Part shown: in pieces, positions 5,984-11,543 of the stretch
Numbering within the stretch: the stretch's first letter is position 1
How the letters are laid out: each line of letters starts with the position of its first letter
From: CAYRFQ01 sp964423615
GTDB lineage: Bacteria; Planctomycetota; Planctomycetia; Gemmatales; Gemmataceae
Length of the DNA stretch: 11,543 nt
Direction: 5' to 3'
Assembly: GCA_964423615.1 (NCBI GenBank)
Contig: CAYRFQ010000159.1
Location: forward strand, 1-11,543
The notes under the pieces: generated by a model
What the model saw: the letters and a program-made list of their open reading frames with translations, nothing else
The model's database searches: none
Told to the model about the DNA's origin: nothing
Made by a program: the position numbers and the translations under genes

Positions 5984-6331
5984 ATGAAACTGATTCTCGC
6001 AATCATCCAGCCCTCCAAGCTCGAGGCGGTCAAAGAAGCACTCAGCAAGGTCGCCGTGTTCCGCTTAACTATGGTCGATGTCCAGGGTTTTGGCCGTCAA
6101 AAGGGCCAATCCGACATGTTCCGCGGACACCAGCTGACTGTAAACTTACTCCGAAAAGTCCAACTCCAAATTGCCGTTAACGAAGACTTCGTCGAACCGA
6201 CGGTCCAGGCCATCATGGAGGCTGGACGTTCCGGTCCCGAAGGACGGATCGGTGACGGTAAAATATTCATACTTCCCCTCGACGATTGCATCCGGATCCG
6301 GACTGGTGAACGTGGTCCCGAAGCGATCTAA
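5984..6331 (+). CDS. glnB: P-II family nitrogen regulatory protein lacking the T-loop tyrosines
   Basis: A 115-residue trimeric signal protein that senses 2-oxoglutarate, ATP and ADP and adjusts nitrogen assimilation by binding targets such as glutamine synthetase regulators or AmtB. Conserved parts are MKLILAIIQPSKLEAVKEAL (1-20), GFGRQKGQ (35-42), K58 in LLRKVQ, IGDGKIF (89-95) and RIRTGE (104-109), all shared with ATP and 2-oxoglutarate binding. The T-loop reads DMFRGHQLTVNLLRK, so positions 46 and 51, tyrosines in E. coli GlnB, are Phe and Leu. Uridylylation at Tyr51 is therefore not possible. Ser49, the cyanobacterial phosphorylation site, is His. A three-residue insertion (SGPEGR region) precedes the GDGKIF motif. 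No amtB, glnA or glnK is adjacent in the window. The ribosome site is weak. Confidence 0.92.
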   Translation: MKLILAIIQPSKLEAVKEALSKVAVFRLTMVDVQGFGRQKGQSDMFRGHQLTVNLLRKVQLQIAVNEDFVEPTVQAIMEAGRSGPEGRIGDGKIFILPLDDCIRIRTGERGPEAI

Positions 6332-6530
6332 TCGACCGGCAGAAACGTAGGATAGGTCATTTCTACCCTGAGGTCGCCCCCCACTGACGCCGTCGAATCG
6401 TTTGGTCCCGCCTTCCCAAAGCTAACGATTTTCCGCCAGGGTTCGAGAATCGAAAAAACCTCAGGCAAGTGCGTTAGACCTTGAGCTGTCTGCAGCGCGA
6501 ATACCAAGCAGGTCAGTCGGCTAAACAGGT
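6332..6530. other. Intergenic region without a visible gene
   Basis: No coding region is convincing here. The only structure noticed is GAGAATCGAAAA (6445-6456), the exact reverse complement of bases 6537-6548 in the following repeat. It may be an inverted fragment of the same dispersed element. No clear terminator for glnB is seen. Confidence 0.4.
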
Positions 6531-6640
6531 GTCGTGTTTTCGATTCTCAGCCCCTCGGGTAGTCGCATAAACGAGAGTCGTGGTTTTGATTTTCAGCCCC
6601 GCAGGGGCGAGAGATCCTAGCCGTGGGTGGAAACCCACGG
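6531..6640. repeat. Two degenerate copies of a dispersed REP-like hairpin element
   Basis: A 24-base unit occurs twice in direct orientation, at 6531-6554 and 6577-6600, with three mismatches. The second copy runs into a hairpin GCCCC/GGGGC (6596-6600 with 6604-6608), then GAGAGATCCTAG, then CCGTGGGT/ACCCACGG around a GGAA tetraloop (6621-6640). The pattern 'cagcccc..gggg..gaga..tagccgtgggt..aacccacgg' resembles repeats I recall from planctomycete intergenic regions, which look like REP elements mobilised by IS200-related transposases. The first copy lacks the long hairpin and looks decayed. No transposase gene is nearby. Confidence 0.6.
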
Positions 6641-6774
6641 AACTCCGTATTCATCCGACCGCCCCAACCAGCGACATCGATCCTCCGGAAACTTGACTGT
6701 CCGATATCCCTTGTTTATATGTTGATGTGTTTCATTAGTTCATTCCACGTATTCCAACCCTTTTGCTTTGCCAC

Positions 6775-7497
6775 ATGTCAACACCAATGACAACCAACCA
6801 ACGCCCTCCGTGTATGGCCACTCTCGGATTGCTCCCACCCTATTCGCATGAAGATGTACGGCGAGCCTACAAGGAGAAAGTGAAACAGACCCACCCCGAT
6901 AAGGGGGGGACCCCCGAGGCGTTTCACGAAGTGACCAAGGCCTACGAAGAAGCCCAGCAATACTTGCACTTCTACGAAAGCCGACGTCTCTGGATCGCCA
7001 CACAAGTGGATCGGTACGTCCAACAGGAAGAGGTTGTCCAGGAAATCAATCGTCTTGGCGGTTCTGCATTCTTGGAAGAACCAGACTGGTTGGAGCAAAC
7101 GTATGGAGAAGGCTTCGCAGCTATCGCGGGGAAATTGATCAAGATCGTCCTGCACAAGACACCCGAGGGGGCGAGGTTTTTACAGTTTCTCGCCGAGCGG
7201 CCACTCGTGGCCCAGGTAATCAAAGCGCTGGACTTGGAAGGGAGTCAAATCGAAGACGAAAGTCTGCGGAGCCTGCAAGGCATGGAATTGTTAAAAAAGT
7301 TGAATCTCGCGAACACGCCTGTGACGACCAAAGGAATCGCACACGTCAAGATGCTGCCTGCCTTGCAGGAGGTCAACATTGCAGGGACCAAAATCCAATG
7401 GTGGGCCAGGCTTTGGCTCAAGATGACATGCTCGCGACCCCAATTCGGCACGACTTTCGACTCGAATACAGACTCTCCGATGGCTCCCTATGTTTAA
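6775..7497 (+). CDS. J-domain protein with leucine-rich-like repeats
   Basis: A 240-residue protein. Residues about 14-65 form a J domain (MATLGLLPPYSHEDVRRAYKEKVKQTHPD with HPD at 40-42), which stimulates the ATPase of DnaK/Hsp70. A middle helical region follows (WIATQVDRYVQQEEVVQEINRLGG ... DWLEQTYGEGFAAIAGKLI). Near the C-terminus two or three leucine-rich-like units appear (IKALDLEGSQIEDESLRSLQGMELLKKLNLANTPVTTKGIAHVKMLPALQEVNIAGTKI). There is no glycine-rich region and no zinc finger, so it is not DnaJ itself but a specialised co-chaperone of unknown client. The start at ATG 6775 gives the short leader usual for this type. A TTG at 6763 is an alternative. No ribosome site is visible. The last 30 or so residues (after IQWWARLW) are less family-like. 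Confidence 0.83.
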   Translation: MSTPMTTNQRPPCMATLGLLPPYSHEDVRRAYKEKVKQTHPDKGGTPEAFHEVTKAYEEAQQYLHFYESRRLWIATQVDRYVQQEEVVQEINRLGGSAFLEEPDWLEQTYGEGFAAIAGKLIKIVLHKTPEGARFLQFLAERPLVAQVIKALDLEGSQIEDESLRSLQGMELLKKLNLANTPVTTKGIAHVKMLPALQEVNIAGTKIQWWARLWLKMTCSRPQFGTTFDSNTDSPMAPYV

Positions 7498-7793
7498 CGG
7501 CCCAAGGAACGCTAATCAATGTGTCCGACACGGACTCCAAAGCCATGAACAACACCCAACTGGAAAACAATCCCTTCGAAGGAAGGCCGTCCAAACAAAT
7601 CATCTCTCCCACACCTCCAAAATTTGGAATTCTCTTTTTCCTTCCCGTCTTCCAGGCCAATGGTTCCGGTTGGCGACATCCGGTTCGTCAGATAAGGTAA
7701 CTACTATTTGAAATATTCCGCTCGCCAGGAAGCAATCGGACTGTGTACCCTTTGTCGGCTGCGGACACCAGAGCGAGTTCTGCTGTGTATTGG
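7498..7793. other. Gap between the J-domain gene and the CNNM gene, nothing certain
   Basis: An open frame at 7398-7700 (plus) overlaps the end of the J-domain gene and fills much of this gap, but it has no recognisable domain or ribosome site, so I do not call it a gene. Small structures are GTCCG/CGGAC (7523-7535) and a palindrome TCCAAA-A-TTTGGA (7616-7628) followed by CTTTTTC. Neither is a convincing terminator. Confidence 0.3.
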
Positions 7794-9089
7794 ATGGATT
7801 TATTAGGCCTGTTAAGTATTCCGGCGCTGGTCGCGTTAAATGCGTTTTTTGTTGCTGCGGAATTTGCCTTGGTAGCCGTGCGGAAGACGCGAATCGAGGA
7901 ACTCATAGCCCAAAAAGTCAGCGGCGCCCACGTCGTCATGGCAACGATCACGAACTTGGACCGGGCAATCGCGGCGACCCAACTCGGAATCACTCTGGCG
8001 AGCCTGGCTCTGGGTTGGTCTGGCGAGCGAGCCCTGGAACACCTGCTAAGCAGTGCTTTTGAGTGGGTCCCAGCAAATATGCGTTGGATCGTCTCGCACT
8101 CCGTCGCGGGGACCCTGGCGTTCATGCTCATCACCTTTATGCACGTCGTTTTCGGCGAACTCATTCCCAAAACCGTCGCGCTGCAAACCCCGGACCAGGT
8201 GGCGCTCTGGATTGCAAGACCGCTCAACCTCTTTACCTGGATTACTCGCCCCTTGATTTATGTCATGAACGGGAGTGGGAATGCCATCCTCAGAGCCTGT
8301 GGATACCGGCCAGATACCACAGAAGGGATGGTCCACTCGGTCGAGGAACTCTCTCTGCTCATCGAGGACACCGAAGAAGCTGGCATTCTGGACTCGGACC
8401 AGGCGGGGTTAGTTCGCAACGTCTTCCTGCTTTCGAAGAAAACGGTACGAGACTGTATGGTCCCCCGAGAAGAAATGATGGCCCTGGAGATTAACACTTC
8501 CAGCGACCACATCCTCGAAGCCGTTCGGAGTGGCGGGCACACACGCATCCCGATCTACGAGGGTACCATCGACAACATGATCGGGCTCGTGAACACCAAA
8601 AATCTATTCCACTTGTTCAGTCTGCACGGGCTCGTGATTCTCCAAGACGCTATGTACCCTCCTCTCTACCTCAAGCCCGACGAAAGCATCGCCAACGCCC
8701 TTCGATTGTTCCGCAAGGCCCGCAAACCGATGGCCCTGGTTCGTGATGAAGATGGCAAGATACACGGACTTGTGACCCTTGAAGACGTGCTCGAAGAAAT
8801 CATCGGCGACATCGAAGACGAGCACGACGACACGTCTCCATTCAAAGTCATGCTTTGGCGCGACCGCGAGCTTCCCAGACCACCCACCAAGCCAAAGCCG
8901 CTGACCCAAAAGAAGCGGGCCCTCAAGGCACAAATCGACCCCAACGCTGCCCCATCCAACCCATCACAATCAGAAGCGATTTCTTCGGCCACACAAGCCG
9001 CCCTCCCAACACCACAACCAGAGATACCATCGATAGACTCAGAAAGACCCAGGAAACGACGAGCGAAACGAAAACGCAGTCAGAAATGA
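7794..9089 (+). CDS. CNNM/CBS domain membrane protein (HlyC/CorC-like)
   Basis: A 431-residue integral membrane protein. Residues about 1-180 are a CNNM (DUF21) domain with three to four membrane segments (LSIPALVALNAFFVAAEFALVAVRKTRIEEL, ATQLGITLASLALGW, LAFMLITFMHVVFGELIPKTVAL). Two CBS domains follow, at about 220-275 (MVPREEMMALEINTS ... HTRIPIYEGTIDNMIGLVNTKNLF) and 287-345 (ending GLVTLEDVLEEIIGDIEDEHD). Relatives take part in Mg2+/Co2+ handling, with CBS domains sensing nucleotides. The usual C-terminal CorC_HlyC domain is absent. In its place is a Pro/Lys/Arg-rich tail of about 85 residues ending RKRRAKRKRSQK. The start at ATG 7794 is chosen because it begins right before the first helix. 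A GTG at 7743 with AGGAAG ten bases upstream would add 17 residues. The older 'hemolysin' name does not imply toxin activity. Confidence 0.88.
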   Translation: MDLLGLLSIPALVALNAFFVAAEFALVAVRKTRIEELIAQKVSGAHVVMATITNLDRAIAATQLGITLASLALGWSGERALEHLLSSAFEWVPANMRWIVSHSVAGTLAFMLITFMHVVFGELIPKTVALQTPDQVALWIARPLNLFTWITRPLIYVMNGSGNAILRACGYRPDTTEGMVHSVEELSLLIEDTEEAGILDSDQAGLVRNVFLLSKKTVRDCMVPREEMMALEINTSSDHILEAVRSGGHTRIPIYEGTIDNMIGLVNTKNLFHLFSLHGLVILQDAMYPPLYLKPDESIANALRLFRKARKPMALVRDEDGKIHGLVTLEDVLEEIIGDIEDEHDDTSPFKVMLWRDRELPRPPTKPKPLTQKKRALKAQIDPNAAPSNPSQSEAISSATQAALPTPQPEIPSIDSERPRKRRAKRKRSQK

Positions 9090-9142
9090 CTCCGAACGTA
9101 CGAGCAACCACAAACCCATACCCTTAACCTCCGCGAAAAATC

Positions 9143-9913
9143 ATGCGAATTCTACTCACCAACGATGACGGCGTCTATGCCCCTGGCTTGCGAGCGATGC
9201 GTAAGGAACTGAAAAAGATGGGAGAGGTGGTCGTTGTCGCCCCGGCGGGAGAACAAAGTGCCGTCGGCCACTCCATCACACTAATGAACCCGTTGTTGGT
9301 TCAGGAAGTCTTGGACGAAAACAACGAACCGATGGGATGGGCTGTCGAAGGTCGTCCCGCCGATTGCGTCAAATTAGCGTTAATGGAACTCTTGCCCGAG
9401 CAACCCGACGTGGTCATCAGCGGCATGAACGCGGGATCCAATGCCGGGATCAACGTACTCTACTCGGGAACCGTCGCAGCCGCCATCGAAGCAGCGTTTT
9501 TCAACCACACCAGCATCGCCGTGTCGTTGGAGTACACCAAACTCAAGCCCCTTGATTTTCCCAGAGCTGCCGTCATGGCTCGCAACGTCATCGAGCAGAT
9601 CTTGTCCTATAAACCTGCCAAAGGTGCACTATTCAACGTCAACATCCCGAGCCTGGACAAAGGGGACGTCCGGGGAATTCGGGTGCTTCCCCAGAACTTG
9701 GCGCCGTACCTGGAAACGTTCGATCGGCGTGTTGACCCGCGAGGACGCGTGTACTTCTGGAGTAATCCCGATTTCGAATGTCCCGACCCGCACCCGGACA
9801 CCGACGTCCACGCCCTCGCTGACTGCTACATCACGGTGACTCCATTACAATTCAACCTGACGCACAATCCAATGCTCGAAGAGATGCAAGAGTGGAAACT
9901 GGAATTGAGATGA
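9143..9913 (+). CDS. surE: 5'/3'-nucleotidase SurE
   Basis: A 256-residue metal-dependent phosphatase that removes phosphate from nucleoside monophosphates and helps stationary-phase survival in other bacteria. It carries the full family pattern: MRILLTNDDG at the N-terminus (metal ligands D8, D9), YAPG, APAGEQSAVGHSIT (33-46, with S39), WAVEGRPADCVKLAL (66-80) and VISGMNAGSNAGINVLYSGTVAAAIEAA (91-118, with N96). Length and start are typical of the family. It follows the CNNM gene by 53 bases on the same strand and has no clear ribosome site, so co-transcription is possible. The frequent partner genes pcm, nlpD or rpoS are not in the window. Confidence 0.97.
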   Translation: MRILLTNDDGVYAPGLRAMRKELKKMGEVVVVAPAGEQSAVGHSITLMNPLLVQEVLDENNEPMGWAVEGRPADCVKLALMELLPEQPDVVISGMNAGSNAGINVLYSGTVAAAIEAAFFNHTSIAVSLEYTKLKPLDFPRAAVMARNVIEQILSYKPAKGALFNVNIPSLDKGDVRGIRVLPQNLAPYLETFDRRVDPRGRVYFWSNPDFECPDPHPDTDVHALADCYITVTPLQFNLTHNPMLEEMQEWKLELR

Positions 9914-10103
9914 TTCGCCGGTTCAAGAGCCGTGGCCGTGACACCGAGAAAAAGACCTCTATTCCTTTCGTTGCGACTTTCCGAACCATTGAAATCCTTC
10001 ATTTCGATCACCCAATGTCCTCGACGAAATACCCATTCTCAAACAGGGGTTGACTTGATGTCGTAGAATTGGGGCGTTAGTGAACCTCAATGGAGGAACA
10101 TCC

Positions 10104-11117
10104 ATGTCTCGCTTTTGGCAGCATTTCTTGTGTAACGGTGGCGAATCTCGATCCGACTGGCAACCGGAGGAATCCTTACCAGACGACAACGAGGCGCTGG
10201 ACGCGTATTCGCGTGTCGTTGTAAACGTGTCAGAAAAGTTAAGACCGGCAGTCGTCAACGTTCGCGGACGTCGCGGTAGAGGCGAAGGTTCGGGCATCTT
10301 GTTTACGCCCGATGGCTTCTTGCTTACGAACGCCCATGTCGTCGGCAACGAAGACCGACTCCGCATACGAATGATCGACGGCCGAGAGGTCACGGGAAGG
10401 CTCGTCGGTGCTGACCCTTGGACCGATTTGGCCGTCGTGCAAGCAGAAGCCAACGGGTTGCCCTATGGACAACTGGGAGACTCAGCAAAACTGCGAGTCG
10501 GGCAACTCGTCGTCGCGATCGGGAATCCGCTCGGCTTTGAATCAACCGTGACAGCGGGAGTCGTGAGTGCGACCGGTCGTACTCTTAGAAGCATCAGCGG
10601 TCATCTGGTCGACAACGTCATCCAGACCGACGCGTCTCTGAATCCTGGGAACAGCGGCGGTCCGCTTCTCGACGGACGCGGGACTGTCGTCGGCATCAAC
10701 ACCGCCATCATTCGCCCAGCCCAAGGGATTTGCTTCGCCATTCCCATCAACATGGCCAAGCACATTCTGCCACAACTGATGCAACACGGGCGTGTCGTCC
10801 GAGGATTTCTGGGATTGCACGGTCGAGCCGTTCCACTACCCGAGTTCGTGGTGCGAAAACACGAACTGGAAAACACAACAGGTGTGCAAGTCATGGCGAT
10901 CGAACCCGACGCTCCCGCCGACCAAGCAGGACTCTTGGAAGACGACATCATCGTTCGACTTGGCGAACAAACTGTCAATACCGTCGATGACTTGCACAAG
11001 TTGTTGACTTCGCTCCCTGTGGACATCCCGTCCGAATTGATCTTCCTGCGTGACGGTCGTTTGCTCCAACGACTGGCCGTCCCTCAGGAATACCCGTTTA
11101 TCCCACCTTCAGACTGA
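10104..11117 (+). CDS. HtrA/Deg-type trypsin-like serine protease with PDZ domain
   Basis: A 337-residue S1C protease. The trypsin-like domain (about 40-225) has the full triad: H78 in LTNAHVVGN, D108 in PWTDLAVV, and S184 in LNPGNSGGPL. One PDZ domain follows (about 235-325, GFLGLHGR ... GVQVMAIEPDAPADQAGLLEDDIIVRLGEQTV), which binds substrate C-termini. Such proteases degrade misfolded proteins. The N-terminal 40 residues (MSRFWQHFLCNGGESRSDWQPEE) are hydrophilic, with no signal peptide or membrane helix visible, unlike periplasmic DegP/DegS, so a cytoplasmic location is possible. ATG 10104 is favoured because GGAGGA (10092-10097) lies six bases upstream. A GTG at 10080 would add eight residues. 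It is 190 bases after surE and convergent with the next lipoprotein gene. Confidence 0.93.
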   Translation: MSRFWQHFLCNGGESRSDWQPEESLPDDNEALDAYSRVVVNVSEKLRPAVVNVRGRRGRGEGSGILFTPDGFLLTNAHVVGNEDRLRIRMIDGREVTGRLVGADPWTDLAVVQAEANGLPYGQLGDSAKLRVGQLVVAIGNPLGFESTVTAGVVSATGRTLRSISGHLVDNVIQTDASLNPGNSGGPLLDGRGTVVGINTAIIRPAQGICFAIPINMAKHILPQLMQHGRVVRGFLGLHGRAVPLPEFVVRKHELENTTGVQVMAIEPDAPADQAGLLEDDIIVRLGEQTVNTVDDLHKLLTSLPVDIPSELIFLRDGRLLQRLAVPQEYPFIPPSD

Positions 11118-11160
11118 CCGGCTCTGTCCTATCCGAAAAAACTCTCGACCCGACTGTCCC

Positions 11161-11472
11161 TCACTGGAGCAACCCAGGTGTTGGGGCATTCGGTTTTTTC
11201 GGTGCTGGGTCAGCCGTGGCGTTGACGGGAAGCAAAATCGTATCGCCAATGAAGGAAAAAGGAATGTCCATCGTGGCCATCATGACTGTCGAAGATCGAT
11301 CCATGAAGGTGGCTTCTTCATCACTCATCGCATCTCCGACAACATTGAGGTTAGCTCCAACCCCACCGTAGACGTAGTTATTCCCTTGGGTTGTATTGGC
11401 TATAGTGCCACAACCACTTGAGACAAACATCGTCAACGCGAGCCCAAGACCGATCAGATATCGATTCATCAT
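11161..11472 (-). CDS. YceK-like small lipoprotein
   Basis: A 103-residue exported protein. A short basic start and hydrophobic core (MMNRYLIGLGLALTMFV) end in SSGC, a likely lipobox with Cys at 21, though position -3 is Ser rather than the usual Leu. After the cysteine, GTIANTTQ, YVYGGVGANLNVV and MDIPFSFIGDTILLPV (about 68-83) match the pattern of the E. coli YceK family (SGCGS, Y..G, DLPFSLVFDTLLLP), whose function is poorly known. The C-terminus is Pro-rich (ADPAPKKPNAPTPGLLQ). Two ATGs are adjacent. GGGGGAG (plus 11474-11480) lies only one base before the first and four before the second (11469), so the second may be the true start. The gene is convergent with the HtrA gene, with a 43-base gap. 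Confidence 0.82.
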   Translation of the reverse strand: MMNRYLIGLGLALTMFVSSGCGTIANTTQGNNYVYGGVGANLNVVGDAMSDEEATFMDRSSTVMMATMDIPFSFIGDTILLPVNATADPAPKKPNAPTPGLLQ

Positions 11473-11543
11473 TCTCCCCCTTGATTATCTAAGCATTACG
11501 GGTATTCCAAAGATGAGCGAGGTCGCTAATAATAGTAAGGAGT

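Noticed and set aside
10050..10069. TTGACT and TAGAAT upstream of the HtrA gene as a promoter
   Set aside because: The two boxes are only eight bases apart, far from the 16-18 expected for a housekeeping promoter, so they cannot act as a pair.
11484..11510. GATAAT and TTGGAA (minus strand) as the promoter of the YceK-like gene
   Set aside because: A transcript from this -10 would start within the ribosome site, leaving almost no leader, and the spacing is only 15.

Overview
The window looks like chromosomal DNA from a planctomycete, most likely of the Gemmataceae. Three things point there. The gene at 3730-4515 (minus) has a C-terminal signature I know from large paralogous families in Gemmata-type genomes (ILADALEEAGC ... 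HCR ... HVRGCWVLD). There are several zinc-ribbon plus membrane-helix hypothetical proteins, and a J-domain/leucine-rich protein of a type common in that group. Base composition is moderate, and Shine-Dalgarno (SD) sites are strong before some genes and absent before others. The assignment comes from family memory, not from a search.

The most notable region is 1-2330, a Ro60/Y RNA system. A 538-residue Ro60 orthologue (Rsr: TROVE domain plus von Willebrand A domain) is preceded by two non-coding RNAs on the same strand. Y RNA 1 (about 314-449) has closing arms GCCGAC/GTCGGC followed by six T. Inside is a complete, circularly permuted tRNA body in the order variable loop, T arm, 3' acceptor strand, 5-nt loop, 5' acceptor strand, D arm, with the position of the anticodon stem continuing into the Ro-binding stem. 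Y RNA 2 (about 517-615) shares the Ro-binding stem, the next helix and the upstream flank, but has a different, shorter insert with no tRNA body. It ends just before the rsr ribosome binding site. A strong intrinsic terminator (2299-2326) closes the unit. Upstream, 30-203 holds several strong hairpins of unknown identity.

The middle of the window is ordinary metabolism and hypotheticals. On the minus strand, ilvE (branched-chain aminotransferase) is followed 29 bases later by a small zinc-ribbon membrane protein. Upstream of them is the Gemmataceae-type paralogue. On the plus strand there is a two-zinc-ribbon membrane protein, then a P-II protein (glnB-like) whose T-loop lacks both tyrosines of E. 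coli GlnB. The 443-base gap after glnB has degenerate dispersed-repeat (REP-like) hairpins.

The right part carries a J-domain/LRR protein, a CNNM/CBS transporter-like membrane protein without the usual C-terminal CorC domain, surE nucleotidase, an HtrA-type serine protease with no visible signal peptide, and a convergent YceK-like lipoprotein on the minus strand. Apart from the Ro60/Y RNA locus I see no multi-gene system linking these genes.
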